A stretch of DNA of 64,000 nt, taken from the NCBI GenBank assembly GCA_020439745.1, contig JAGQSC010000016.1:62001-126000 (forward strand), read 5' to 3'. The stretch's first letter is position 1. Each line of letters starts with the position of its first letter. The translations under genes and the position numbers were made by a program. Of the stretch, positions 17,440 to 27,005 are shown in pieces. A model generated the notes under the pieces. It saw nothing but the letters and a program-made list of their open reading frames with translations. It was not told the origin of the DNA and did no database searches. Origin of the DNA: Acidobacteriota bacterium (GTDB lineage: Bacteria; Acidobacteriota; Holophagae; Acanthopleuribacterales; Acanthopleuribacteraceae).

Positions 17440-20400
17440 ATGCGTCAACTTATTCTGTTTCTTCTGCTTGGCACAACAGCCCATGCCCAGAGGTTCAACA
17501 TCCGAACCTTCGACATCAAAGACGGTTTACCCCTGGGTCAACCGCTCAATCTGTTCGAGAGTTCCGAGGGTTTTCTTTTCCTGGCTACCTACGCGGGATT
17601 GACCCGATATGACGGCACGCAATGGATAACTTGGACGCGCCACAATGGAATTCCATCCTCCGAAATCCTGGACATCGAGCAACTCAGCGATGGCTCTATC
17701 ATCGCTTCCTTCGAGAATCAAGGTCTCTGGACGGTGTTGCCCCAAGCCCGTCCCATCTTGCCAGAGCTGAGCCAAACGACGATCCACACGATGCTCATGG
17801 ATTCAAACGGCGTTTTGTGGATCGCGACCACAGGCGGATTGTTCCGCTGGAATAACCAGGTGCTGGTGTGTGTATATCCGAATCCCAACATTGCTTTGAC
17901 GCGTGTGCGCGACACCATTTGGATCGCCGATCATTCAAAGGTCTATTCATTTGATTCCAGCGGTAATCAACTGAGGACGATTGAGCACCCAAAACTGCTT
18001 TCGGGCATCAAATACCTCACCAGTTTTGCTGGAAAAGAGCTCATGGTTGGGGCCGATGGCGGCGTGCTGATTTTCCAGCCGGAACCTCAATGGATCCCCT
18101 ATCCCGAGGGTGTGTCGGTTGGAGACGCAAGTTGCGATGACGATCCCAACTTGACTTGGCTCGGTTGCTCGTCTGGTCTCATTGCCTGGACCGGTGTCAA
18201 TTGGTGCCGACTCACAAAGGAACACGGGCTACCCGATTCGCGCGTACGTTCCATCGAGTATGACAAGATCGGTAACCTTTGGGTCGGAACCGATGGCGGC
18301 CTGGCGCGATATCAATATGGACCTTTCGCATCGTATTCGGTGGAGCACGGACTACCACACCCATTTGTGCGCTGCTTATTTAGGGATCGCGACGGAATCA
18401 TCTGGGCAGGTACCCGGCGAGGTCCTGCACGATTCATCAAGCGTCGGTTTGAAGCATTACCTCTGGAGCTGTTTCCTGATCCATTGATTTACGACATCGA
18501 TCAGGACCGGTCTGGGCGTATGTTGTTCGCGACACGTCATGGATTCACCGTTCTGGACAAGGGCCAATCGACACACTACACACAGGCAAATGGATTGCCA
18601 ACCGACATCATGGTATCGCTACTGGTGGACGCATCGGGCAGAATTTGGCTCGGGGGACGGGGGCTTTTTGAATGGCGCAACGGTCAATTTGTGGAATATG
18701 GAAGAGATAACTTGGCCAGCGCAAGCGTGGTGACGATGGCAGAACAAAATGATGGAACGATTTGGCTGGGGACCTCACGAGGGCCACAGCTATTTGACCC
18801 CCGTTCCGGCCACTTCGAAGATTATGGTGCCCAGATAGCCACCAGTATCTGGAGCATAGAAACGGATGACCATGGCACAACTTGGTTTGCAACCAACGGC
18901 TACGGGGTCGCTCAATATCACCCAGACAAGGGGATGTCATTTATCGATCAAACCAATGGCCTACCTAACGACTACGCATGGCAGGTCCTCAAACAGGGCC
19001 AGGATTTGTGGATTGGGCACGGAAAAGGTATCAGTCAGAAATCCGCTGACCAGTGGAAACACTACGATATCAGTGACGGCCTCGCAGATGCTGAACAAGC
19101 GGCGACGGCCTGTTTGGCGCTACCCAATGGAGACATTTGGTTTGGAAGTGGAAGTGGTATTTCCACCTACACGCCCTCACTGAAGTCACCCACTATTACT
19201 GAATTGCCCACGTATCTCACGTCAGTCGATGGTCTGATCGACGGAGAAAGCACCTGGGGACAACCACCCATTTCATTTCGATTCAACGCCATTCACTTGA
19301 ACGGACCCACCTTGTATCAATATCGACTTATTGGACTTGGTGAACAATGGTCGCCTGCTACTCGAGAACGCGGTGTCACCTTTGCGAACCTAAATCCAGG
19401 AACATATCAGTTCGAGGTCAGGTCGGTTCTTGACAATGGATTTATGGGACAGCCTCTCGTTTTCCCCTTCATCATTCATCCTCAATGGTGGCAGACGACA
19501 TTGAGCCGTTTGATGGGCATTCTCTGCTTGGGATTGGTGGTGCTGTTGATCGTCAAGTTGAGAACGAGACGCATGGAGCAGCGACGCCAAGAACTTGAGA
19601 CGCAGGTAGCTGCCAAGACCCGTGCTTTGCGGCGCGCAAATCAAGAACTGCTTCATGTCCAAGAACAGTTGGTGGAAACCGCACATCAGGCCGGTGTTGC
19701 AGAATCAGCCCGCCAATTTCTTCATTTAGCTGGCAACACGCTGAACAGCATGGCGGTGTCCATTCACGCCATCAAAGATTACGTGCGCGATTCCTCCGAA
19801 TACGCCATTCTCGATCGCTTAAAAAATCTGACAACGGAGCTGCAACCCAACCAATTGACGGAACGTTTGCCTCCGGTACTCGATAGCTTCGCGTCGCTCA
19901 AAAAGAAGCGGTCATCAGCCACGCAGTCTGAGTTGAACAGCCTCACGGAAGGGTTGCGTCTGCTTACCCAAGTGGTTCGCGACCAGGAAGATCTGGCGGC
20001 AAACGCGTCGATGACGCAACCCTTTGATTTTGCAGGACGCCTAAAGGACATGTTGGACCAACCCCCAGAATGGCTGCGTGAAGGGCGGTTTGCCGTGGAT
20101 TTGAAGGTATGCGATAACTTTCCGACCATAGCCATTCCGCGGGTCGTCATCATGCGCGTGGTTAGGGAGCTCTTAAGAAATGCGGTCGACGCGATAGATG
20201 CCCAAGGCGGCCGCAACCATCACATATCCATTGATTTGAGCTGCGACTCGTCCACGATCACGGTTTCGATCAAAGACACGGGCATCGGTCTATTGCCCGA
20301 AGAGATAAATCGTGCCTTCACGTACGGATTTTCCACCAAAGAAGGTGCCTCAGGTTTTGGTCTTCATTATTGCGCGAACACACTGAGGGAATTGAATGGA

Positions 20401-20520
20401 AACCTCAGTCTACACAGCGATGGCCCAGGCCAAGGGGCCACCGCAACCTTGACGATCCCTTTAAAGCACGAGTCAAAGGTCACCATTGACGATGGAATAT
20501 CTGCAATGCCTTCAAGTTGA
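17440..20520 (+). CDS. Propeller-sensor histidine kinase (Reg_prop, Y_Y_Y, HATPase), 1026 aa
   Basis: An inner-membrane sensor kinase. A signal peptide (about residues 1-16, ending AHA) is followed by about 14 Reg_prop-type repeats, such as GNLWVGTDGGLARY, which suggests two seven-bladed periplasmic propellers. A Y_Y_Y domain follows (about 612-685), then one transmembrane helix (about 685-707) and a coiled coil. The phospho-acceptor region is unusual: FLHLAGNTLNSM near residue 761 instead of the common HELRTP. The ATPase has an N box (LLRNAVDAID), DTGIGL and GFGLHYC. No receiver domain is fused. It ends 45 bases before the first ATP-grasp gene, so it may control that operon. The partner regulator is not obvious. 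Confidence 0.88.
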   Translation: MRQLILFLLLGTTAHAQRFNIRTFDIKDGLPLGQPLNLFESSEGFLFLATYAGLTRYDGTQWITWTRHNGIPSSEILDIEQLSDGSIIASFENQGLWTVLPQARPILPELSQTTIHTMLMDSNGVLWIATTGGLFRWNNQVLVCVYPNPNIALTRVRDTIWIADHSKVYSFDSSGNQLRTIEHPKLLSGIKYLTSFAGKELMVGADGGVLIFQPEPQWIPYPEGVSVGDASCDDDPNLTWLGCSSGLIAWTGVNWCRLTKEHGLPDSRVRSIEYDKIGNLWVGTDGGLARYQYGPFASYSVEHGLPHPFVRCLFRDRDGIIWAGTRRGPARFIKRRFEALPLELFPDPLIYDIDQDRSGRMLFATRHGFTVLDKGQSTHYTQANGLPTDIMVSLLVDASGRIWLGGRGLFEWRNGQFVEYGRDNLASASVVTMAEQNDGTIWLGTSRGPQLFDPRSGHFEDYGAQIATSIWSIETDDHGTTWFATNGYGVAQYHPDKGMSFIDQTNGLPNDYAWQVLKQGQDLWIGHGKGISQKSADQWKHYDISDGLADAEQAATACLALPNGDIWFGSGSGISTYTPSLKSPTITELPTYLTSVDGLIDGESTWGQPPISFRFNAIHLNGPTLYQYRLIGLGEQWSPATRERGVTFANLNPGTYQFEVRSVLDNGFMGQPLVFPFIIHPQWWQTTLSRLMGILCLGLVVLLIVKLRTRRMEQRRQELETQVAAKTRALRRANQELLHVQEQLVETAHQAGVAESARQFLHLAGNTLNSMAVSIHAIKDYVRDSSEYAILDRLKNLTTELQPNQLTERLPPVLDSFASLKKKRSSATQSELNSLTEGLRLLTQVVRDQEDLAANASMTQPFDFAGRLKDMLDQPPEWLREGRFAVDLKVCDNFPTIAIPRVVIMRVVRELLRNAVDAIDAQGGRNHHISIDLSCDSSTITVSIKDTGIGLLPEEINRAFTYGFSTKEGASGFGLHYCANTLRELNGNLSLHSDGPGQGATATLTIPLKHESKVTIDDGISAMPSS

Positions 20521-20543
20521 TTTAGTGCGCTAACCCATATATT
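20517..20543 (+). promoter_or_regulatory. Possible promoter of the ATP-grasp/glycan operon
   Basis: TTGATT (20517-20522) and TATATT (20538-20543) resemble sigma-70 -35 and -10 elements. The spacer is only 15 bases, shorter than the usual 16-18. The site overlaps the stop codon of the sensor kinase gene and lies 22 bases before the ATG at 20566, which itself has a strong GGAGGAG. Transcription may also read through from the kinase gene. Confidence 0.3.
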
Positions 20544-20565
20544 GTGATCTCCGGAGGAGCTACAC

Positions 20566-21801
20566 ATGGCCAAACTCACACGGCATATTGGACTTTCATT
20601 GGGCGGCGATATCTGCTGGCCTATCTGTTATGAAGAGATCATGAAACGCCTGAATCTTTCCATTCCGTACAAAGGCGATACGATTCAAGTGGCTGTTGAG
20701 CGTGTGACCATTGAACCGTTCGACTTGCGCCAATCATGCAAATACAACGTGGTGTTGGATCGATTAACGCATTGGTTTCACACATCACGCGAGTGGATCA
20801 AGAAAGCCGTCATCATGGACGACCTGTACGTGTTGAATAATCCATGGTCCATTCAATCCATGGAAAAACAAACCTCGTACTGCGCCATGATCAAGTTAGG
20901 CATGCCCATCCCTGAAACATGGCTCATTCCTCCAAAAGAACACGAGCCGACCACCGATTTGCGTCACACTTTGATGTCGTATGCAAAACTATTTGACCTT
21001 GGAAGTATTGGCGAGAGCTTGGGATATCCCGTGTTTATGAAGCCTTACGACGGTGGCGCGTGGGTGGGTGTCACAAAAATAGACGATGAACAGAAATTGC
21101 GTGCCTCCTACGAGGAGTCTGGCAAAAAGGTTATGCATATTCAAAAGGGCGTCGATCCCTTTGATCGATTCGTCCGCTGCATTGGGTTGGGTCCTCAGAC
21201 TCGTTACGTGAACTACAACCCTTCGGCAGCCCTCCATAATCGCTACGAAATCGATATCGATATTACCGACGAAGACACCGAGCTTTTGCGCGACATTACG
21301 CTTACGATCAACACGTTTTTTGGATGGGACTTCAATTCCTGTGAGTCCTTGCGTAAAGATGGTCAGTGGTTTCCCATAGATTTCGCCAATCCCTGTCCAG
21401 ACTCACAAGTGACGTCCCTGCATTACCATTTTCCCTGGATTGTTCTGGCCAACATTCGCTGGTCGGTCTTTTGTGCCGTGACGCTGCGCAAGATGCGAAG
21501 AAACCTCGACTGGGAGCCTTTCTATCAAATCGCGGCCAAGGACATGCCCTACCGAGAGCGCATCTCAGCCTACGCGGCTCTCGCAAAAGAACGCTTGCAG
21601 GCAGACCAATTCGAAGAATTCTGCGCCAAGCACCTAGGTCATCTGAACGAAGTGGCCTATGAGTTTTTTGCATCCGACATGGCCCGTGAGGCCGTGCGCA
21701 AAAAAGTAGCAGCCCTTTTCCCAGAACACGAAGTGGATGAATTTACTAACCTCTTCTGGCAACGGATTCAGTTGTGGCGTGAACGCGAATGTCAGGTCTA
21801 A
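20566..21801 (+). CDS. RimK-like ATP-grasp ligase
   Basis: A predicted ATP-dependent carboxylate-amine ligase of 411 residues. The N-terminus (about 1-95) looks like a pre-ATP-grasp domain. Then come KQTSYCAMIKLGMPIPETWLIP, where ligases normally recognise the unfolding substrate loop, GYPVFMKPYDGGAWVGV with the ATP-binding Lys, and a C-terminal metal-binding block (FNSCESL, FPIDFANPCPD) with Glu, Asp and Asn. About 110 helical residues follow. It is only distantly like the four other ATP-grasp proteins here, so it may perform a different ligation. GGAGGAG precedes the ATG. The esterase gene starts inside its 3' end. Substrates are unknown. Confidence 0.8.
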   Translation: MAKLTRHIGLSLGGDICWPICYEEIMKRLNLSIPYKGDTIQVAVERVTIEPFDLRQSCKYNVVLDRLTHWFHTSREWIKKAVIMDDLYVLNNPWSIQSMEKQTSYCAMIKLGMPIPETWLIPPKEHEPTTDLRHTLMSYAKLFDLGSIGESLGYPVFMKPYDGGAWVGVTKIDDEQKLRASYEESGKKVMHIQKGVDPFDRFVRCIGLGPQTRYVNYNPSAALHNRYEIDIDITDEDTELLRDITLTINTFFGWDFNSCESLRKDGQWFPIDFANPCPDSQVTSLHYHFPWIVLANIRWSVFCAVTLRKMRRNLDWEPFYQIAAKDMPYRERISAYAALAKERLQADQFEEFCAKHLGHLNEVAYEFFASDMAREAVRKKVAALFPEHEVDEFTNLFWQRIQLWRERECQV

Positions 21802-22547
21802 GTGAGGCAAGTTGGGTTGTAACCGCGCCCCCACTTCAACGATCTGTACGTGTTCAGAGATGGGGTTGGTGGGGCGATCCGGTGCTTCTCTTTCCCACGG
21901 CAGGGGGTGATGCCGGCGAAGTTGCTCGATTTCATCTGATTACCGCTCTAGAGCCGCTGATTTCTGCTGGACGGATTAAGGTCTATTCTGTGGACAACGT
22001 ACCCGGACAGGCACTGCTTTTTGAGGATCACCAGCCAACGGTGCTCGCCCATTTCTTCCATCAATACGCGGCCTTCGTACACGATGTGGTGCTACCCATA
22101 ATTACCCATGACTGCGATCAAATACCGGTCATCACGGCTGGCGCATCGTTGGGTGCGTTTCACGCTATGGCTCTTGCTTGTCGCTATCCGAACAAGGTCA
22201 GAGCGGCGATTTGCATGTCACCCACGTTTGAGCTGGCCCGTCTCCTAAACGGTCATCGCGATGAAAACCTGTACCTTGCCAGTCCACTGTATTTCCTAGG
22301 CGCGGCACCAGAAACTCAAGTGGCTCAGATTCGACAGCAGAAATTGATCATGGCTTTTGGCTCAGGGCCTTACGAGAATCCGCGCCGTGCATGGCAACTC
22401 TCAGACGTTATGCGACATCGGAACATACCATGCCACCTTCACCATTGGGGGCCAACCATCGGTCATGACTGGTCCTCTTGGAGAATGATGTTGCCACACT
22501 ATCTGAACCAACTGACCGAGGTTGTACCCGAGCTACAATATGCCTAA
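21789..22547 (+). CDS. Alpha/beta-hydrolase esterase between two ATP-grasp genes
   Basis: A 252-residue cytoplasmic serine hydrolase, paralogue of the 13666 gene. The nucleophile elbow is GASLGA and the catalytic His is probably in GHDWSSWR. The N-terminus WWGDPVLLFPTAGGDAGE and the segment SAGRIKVYSVD align with its paralogue. ATG at 21789 lies 13 bases inside the previous gene with no strong ribosome binding site, so translation is probably coupled. It sits between a RimK-like ligase and a second ATP-grasp ligase. It might cleave or transfer an ester or thioester intermediate, or proofread the product; this is inference. Confidence 0.83.
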   Translation: MSGLSEASWVVTAPPLQRSVRVQRWGWWGDPVLLFPTAGGDAGEVARFHLITALEPLISAGRIKVYSVDNVPGQALLFEDHQPTVLAHFFHQYAAFVHDVVLPIITHDCDQIPVITAGASLGAFHAMALACRYPNKVRAAICMSPTFELARLLNGHRDENLYLASPLYFLGAAPETQVAQIRQQKLIMAFGSGPYENPRRAWQLSDVMRHRNIPCHLHHWGPTIGHDWSSWRMMLPHYLNQLTEVVPELQYA

Positions 22548-22557
22548 GGAGTGACCG

Positions 22558-23778
22558 ATGCATGTGATTTTCGTAGAGCCGTGTTTCCCTACCTACCAAA
22601 CCAAGTTCGTCCGTGCCCTTCGTGAGGTCGGTGCTTTTGTGACGGGCATCAGTGAAGTGCCTTATGATTCCATGCCCGGCTCGGTCAAAGAAATGTTGAA
22701 TCACCACGAGCATGTCCCTTCGGTGGTTCATGAAGGGGCGATGTATGAGGCGGTCCGACGCGTGCAGGGCAAGGGCTGGGTGGATCGACTAGAAGCTACC
22801 GTGGAAGCGCATATCCTTCCCGTTTCTAAGGTGCGCGAAGCTTGCAAGATCCCGGGTACCTCGGTCCGAACGGCCTACCTGTGCCGCGACAAGCCTGCCA
22901 TGAAACAGGCACTTCGCGAGGCCGGCGTCCCTTGCGCTCAGTCGACAGGCGCCAGTTCGGCTGATGAGGTCCGCGCCTTCGCAGCAAAGGTGGGGTATCC
23001 CATTATTATCAAGCCTCCCGATGGGGCAGGCGCGGCAGGCACCGTCAAAGTCAACAGCGACGAGCAATTGGAATCTGCCATCCAGTCATCAGGTGTCCAT
23101 CGCGGATATTCGGTTGCCTGCGAGGAGTTCATCGAAGGTCACGAGGCCTTCTACGACACCATCACCATCGGTGGTCAAGTGGTGCATGAGTTTATTTCTC
23201 ACTACTATCCAGGCGTCTTGGAAGCCATGCGCACCCGCTGGATTTCACCCCAAATCGTCACCACGAACCGAGTGGGCGTATCCAGTTACCAGGACGTGAA
23301 AGACATGGGGGCCAAGGTGATACAGGCACTTGGCATTGGCACATCTGCGACCCACATGGAGTGGTTCGCGGGGCCCAAAGGCCTGAAATTCTCAGAGATT
23401 GGCTGTCGACCCCCGGGCGTTGGCGCTTGGGACCTTTACTGCGCCGCCAACGACATGGATATCTATAAAGAGTGGGCTAACGCGATTGTGCATCGCAAAC
23501 CGGGAGCCGTTCCATCTCGCAACTACTCTGCAGGCATGATTGCCTTGCGACCCGACCGTGATGGGAAGATTGTGGGTTATGAAGGGCTTAACCACATAGA
23601 ACGTAAATATGGACAATGGATCATTGACGGCCACTTCCCGCCACCCGGTTCACCCACTCGTCCCATCGAAGGTGGTTACTGGGCCAATGCCTGGATGCGC
23701 ATGAAATACCCCGACTACGACGGCCTGCGACAAATCCTGAATGAAGTGGGTGAAACTGTCAAAGTCCGCGCCCGATAG
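22558..23778 (+). CDS. ATP-grasp carboxylate-amine ligase, copy A
   Basis: A 406-residue ATP-grasp enzyme of the same subfamily as the three tandem genes at 34871-38561. Shared landmarks in order: an N-terminal Rossmann-like domain beginning HVIFVEP, CRDKPAMKQAL, GYPIIIKPPDGAGAAG (ATP-binding Lys and glycine loop), CEEFIEGHE, THMEWF and FSEIGCRPPG, whose Glu and Asn/Arg positions bind metal-ATP. AAGGAG lies before the ATG. It is ten bases after the esterase gene and 25 bases before the sulfotransferase gene, so it joins the ligase module to the glycan module. The acids and amines it joins cannot be read from sequence. Confidence 0.85.
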   Translation: MHVIFVEPCFPTYQTKFVRALREVGAFVTGISEVPYDSMPGSVKEMLNHHEHVPSVVHEGAMYEAVRRVQGKGWVDRLEATVEAHILPVSKVREACKIPGTSVRTAYLCRDKPAMKQALREAGVPCAQSTGASSADEVRAFAAKVGYPIIIKPPDGAGAAGTVKVNSDEQLESAIQSSGVHRGYSVACEEFIEGHEAFYDTITIGGQVVHEFISHYYPGVLEAMRTRWISPQIVTTNRVGVSSYQDVKDMGAKVIQALGIGTSATHMEWFAGPKGLKFSEIGCRPPGVGAWDLYCAANDMDIYKEWANAIVHRKPGAVPSRNYSAGMIALRPDRDGKIVGYEGLNHIERKYGQWIIDGHFPPPGSPTRPIEGGYWANAWMRMKYPDYDGLRQILNEVGETVKVRAR

Positions 23779-23803
23779 AGTTAGGAACGCTCCACGTTTC
23801 ATC

Positions 23804-24631
23804 ATGTCCGTCCGATCGCTACTGTCCAACTTGGTACCCCACTCCAGTGTCAAAGAATGGGAGAGGTTTCACCAAATAATCGCGAACAACCCTCGAGCGC
23901 TGTTACTGGCGTTAAACAGGTTTCAGAAACCCATCCTGGTGTCAGGATGCCAGCGATCTGGAACGACTGCCCTAGCTAACCTTTTGTTCCGCAGCCCGGA
24001 CATCGACGACTATCGAATTCGTGGTAACGGCGAACTTGAGGGTGCTGAAATCCTCAGTGGGATCCGTCCCTATGAACAACACCGTAGATGTGTCTTTCAA
24101 ACTACCTATTTGGACGGTCGGTTTGAAGAATACCTTTCGATGCCCAAAGACGCACGTCTCGTTTGGATGCTTCGTAACCCAGAATCTGTCATTTACTCAC
24201 TGGTCCATAATTGGGCACGAAAACCACTCGACCGACTGTTCGAGTCATGTGGATTGGATCAGTTGACTCCTGCCGAAAGCACGCGACATCGTCGACTGGG
24301 GAAATGGTCATTGTCACCTCTCACTAAGGCTTGTGCTGCCTATTTGGGCAAAACCAGCCATCTTTTTTGGATACGCGATCATCTTCCACGTGACCAGTGG
24401 GTGGCTGTTGACTATGACCACTTGGTGACGCAACAAGCATCAACGCTCAAAGCAATTTTTGAATTCTGCAATGTGTCTCTGCCCAAAGACGTTGCCACTC
24501 AACTTCATGCACGTAGCACGGCCAAACACAAGGGGTGGCGTTCAAACCAACGCGCCTACATACGCGAACGCTGCAACGATTTCTATCAGCTGGCGTCGCG
24601 AGAAACGCTTCACATGGTGCCTAACAAGTGA
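23804..24631 (+). CDS. Sulfotransferase family protein
   Basis: A predicted PAPS-dependent sulfotransferase of 275 residues. The 5'-phosphosulfate loop is SGCQRSGTTALANLLF near residue 50. The 3'-phosphate-binding region is LVWMLRNPESVIYSL near residue 125, with the Arg and Ser in the expected places. VAVDYDHLV and a basic C-terminal stretch also fit. These enzymes sulfate polysaccharides, lipids or peptides. Its place at the head of four glycosyltransferase genes points to a glycan. The ATG at 23804 is chosen because the upstream in-frame codons overlap the ATP-grasp gene. The ribosome binding site is weak. It ends in a GTGA overlap with the next gene. Confidence 0.85.
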   Translation: MSVRSLLSNLVPHSSVKEWERFHQIIANNPRALLLALNRFQKPILVSGCQRSGTTALANLLFRSPDIDDYRIRGNGELEGAEILSGIRPYEQHRRCVFQTTYLDGRFEEYLSMPKDARLVWMLRNPESVIYSLVHNWARKPLDRLFESCGLDQLTPAESTRHRRLGKWSLSPLTKACAAYLGKTSHLFWIRDHLPRDQWVAVDYDHLVTQQASTLKAIFEFCNVSLPKDVATQLHARSTAKHKGWRSNQRAYIRERCNDFYQLASRETLHMVPNK

Positions 24632-25827
24632 AGGAATTTTTGTTTTTTACAAGAGACAAATATCCAGAATTGCGTGTTGAGGTCACGGAACTCATTCTCA
24701 AAAGGCTCCCTGAATATGGTTTTTCCTTTTACTGGGTTCTTCAATCATCAGGGTCCCCAAAGATTGACGAAGAATGGGACGGCACTCACAAATCGCTGGT
24801 ATGCGCCGTAGGGGGCCGGAGTTTCATGTCGATTGCCATTAATCATCTGTTGGACGTGTGCAATGACTTGTGGGCCCTGCTCTTCTTAAGGAAAAGGCGT
24901 TATGCTGCCATTCTAGTGAAGGATAAATTCCTCATCGCTACCCTTTTGACCTTGGTTTCAATGGTTACGTCGCGACGACTTATTTTTTGGCTATCGTTCC
25001 CGTTCCCAGAGGCCTGGAGTACCTCCAATCACAACTCCTGGACCTTTCACTTATTCAACCGAATTCGTGGGCCCATCGCAAGAAGGTGCCTGTACCGGTT
25101 CATTCTTCCACGCGCCACTCATGTTTTTGCTCAAAGCGAGAAGATGAAGCAGGACATTATCGAACAAGGAATCAATCCGCAGAAGATCACAGCCATACCC
25201 ATGGGCGTCCCAATGGTTGACCTAAAACTCCCCTATCCAACTCACAATGTCACTAAGCCTGACAATCAGATTTGGCTCACCTATTTGGGCACGCTCTCGA
25301 AGCTCAGGCGGCTAGACATTTTGATTCACGGAATAGCCCTATCAAATCCGAAACCCAACATGAAATTCCTCCTGATCGGCGATTCACAGGACATTCGCCA
25401 CACCCGCGAACTCGAGTCACTCGTCAACGAGCTAAACCTGCAACAAACCGTCATTTTCAAAGGGTTCATGGATAGACCCATCGCGTGGTCCTATGTCTCC
25501 CAGAGCGATCTGTGCTTTTCTCCATATGACACCAACCCCGTACTCGCCAGTACTTCGCCCACCAAGCTCATTGAATACATGGCACTGGAAAAGCCAGTCA
25601 TTGCAACCGAACATCCAGAACAAAGAGCGATCATCCAGAAAAGCGGTGCAGGATACCTTGTGCCTTACGAGGCCAATGCGCTTGCTGAGGTCATCAACAT
25701 CGCATTGAAGGACCCAGAAGTCCTGCGGTCTAAGGGCAAACAGGGACGAGCATGGGTCACCAAAAACCGAGACTATTCCACCATCGCCGATGATCTGGCG
25801 ATCTGCCTCCAGCGAATCGTTTCATGA
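24628..25827 (+). CDS. Glycosyltransferase family 4 protein
   Basis: A 399-residue GT-B retaining glycosyltransferase, probably cytoplasmic or peripheral to the inner membrane. The N-terminal half binds the acceptor. Two hydrophobic stretches near residues 75-125 could touch the membrane. The C-terminal half has the nucleotide-sugar fold: IWLTYLGTLSKLRRLD, NMKFLLIGDS, then TKLIEYMALEKPVIATE, which holds the EX7E-like acidic pair. The start is GTG at 24628, overlapping the previous stop as GTGA, and the stop overlaps the next gene as ATGA. Donor and acceptor are unknown. Confidence 0.85.
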   Translation: MKEFLFFTRDKYPELRVEVTELILKRLPEYGFSFYWVLQSSGSPKIDEEWDGTHKSLVCAVGGRSFMSIAINHLLDVCNDLWALLFLRKRRYAAILVKDKFLIATLLTLVSMVTSRRLIFWLSFPFPEAWSTSNHNSWTFHLFNRIRGPIARRCLYRFILPRATHVFAQSEKMKQDIIEQGINPQKITAIPMGVPMVDLKLPYPTHNVTKPDNQIWLTYLGTLSKLRRLDILIHGIALSNPKPNMKFLLIGDSQDIRHTRELESLVNELNLQQTVIFKGFMDRPIAWSYVSQSDLCFSPYDTNPVLASTSPTKLIEYMALEKPVIATEHPEQRAIIQKSGAGYLVPYEANALAEVINIALKDPEVLRSKGKQGRAWVTKNRDYSTIADDLAICLQRIVS

Positions 25828-27005
25828 ACAAGAAACCGCGCATCGCATTCTTCACTTGGATTTATCCTAACTGCCCAGGATACAACGACTTCAACAATCG
25901 CGTGCAGTCGCTTAGCGAGGACTTTGAGGTTACTGTCGTATCAAATACTCCTGATGCACGCGTCCATTTTGGCCTGCCACAAGAACGATTCCATCATATA
26001 CCGTGTATCCGTGAGCCTTGGCCTATCCTCACACATTACCTCGTCCAAACCAATCGTTACCTGATGAATACCAAGCCATTTGGCGTCTTTTTTTGCAACA
26101 GTTTCTTTGCGCCGTTCCTGCCTTTTCTGAAACATCCAAGGACCGCACTGTACTGGAATGAACACCCCAGTCATGCATACCCTGCGAAGTCAAGGTGGTC
26201 AGCACTTTCACCGATTGTGCTTCCCCGCAATGGCGCCATGCGAGCGCTGTACTACAAGGGTGCACGCGCGGCCAATGTGGTTATGCCTATCGGCGAACGA
26301 CTCAAAGACGATCTCATCAAACATCGTGTCCCAACAGAACGAATCGTGTGTGTTGCGATGGGAGTAGACGCTCGCTTTCAGGTTGCAGGCTCGCGCGAAC
26401 CCTACCGTGGGGATCGTCCCATTCACTTGGTGTATGTGGGATCCATTTCTGAAGATCGGGGCCGTAACATCATGCTCGAGGCACTCGCTCAAGCCAAATC
26501 TGAAGGTGCCCAATTTAGATTGACTCTGGTGGGTGGGCCACCCCAAGAACTGGCTATCTGTCATCATCTGGCACAGTCCCTTAACATCCGTTCAGACGTG
26601 AGTTTGCACGACGCAGTTCCCGGAAATCGCATTCCCGACTATCTGTTACGAGCAGACATGGGTATTTGTATCTGGGCCAACAAGCCCCATTGGAACTACA
26701 ACCCACCTACAAAGCTCTTTGAATATCTGGTTTCAGGACTGCCCGTGTTCGCTAGTCGCATCAAGACACACACAGATACGATCACAGATGGCTATAACGG
26801 TATTGTTTTTGATTACGACGTGGGCTCTATGAAAGAGGCACTACTCAATATTTGGCATTCAAGGGAAAAACTACCTGAGCTTTCAGCCCATGCCGCCGAA
26901 TCGGGTGCGGATTATTTGTGGCCCATGGTCAAACATCGTTTCATAAACGCCATCAAATCCAAATGGAGGATTGAGGAAAACGGGGTTAGCAATGATAGGA
27001 TTTGA
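25824..27005 (+). CDS. Glycosyltransferase family 4 protein
   Basis: A 393-residue GT-B enzyme. The N-terminal domain begins RIAFFTWIYPNCPGYNDF. The C-terminal donor domain contains IHLVYVGSISEDRGRN, FRLTLVGGPPQE and TKLFEYLVSGLPVFAS with the conserved Glu. It ends with a basic segment. The start ATG overlaps the preceding TGA (ATGA), and the stop overlaps the ATG of the following gene (TGATG). It is part of the four-glycosyltransferase run, so it probably adds one sugar of the same repeat unit. Confidence 0.85.
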   Translation: MNKKPRIAFFTWIYPNCPGYNDFNNRVQSLSEDFEVTVVSNTPDARVHFGLPQERFHHIPCIREPWPILTHYLVQTNRYLMNTKPFGVFFCNSFFAPFLPFLKHPRTALYWNEHPSHAYPAKSRWSALSPIVLPRNGAMRALYYKGARAANVVMPIGERLKDDLIKHRVPTERIVCVAMGVDARFQVAGSREPYRGDRPIHLVYVGSISEDRGRNIMLEALAQAKSEGAQFRLTLVGGPPQELAICHHLAQSLNIRSDVSLHDAVPGNRIPDYLLRADMGICIWANKPHWNYNPPTKLFEYLVSGLPVFASRIKTHTDTITDGYNGIVFDYDVGSMKEALLNIWHSREKLPELSAHAAESGADYLWPMVKHRFINAIKSKWRIEENGVSNDRI

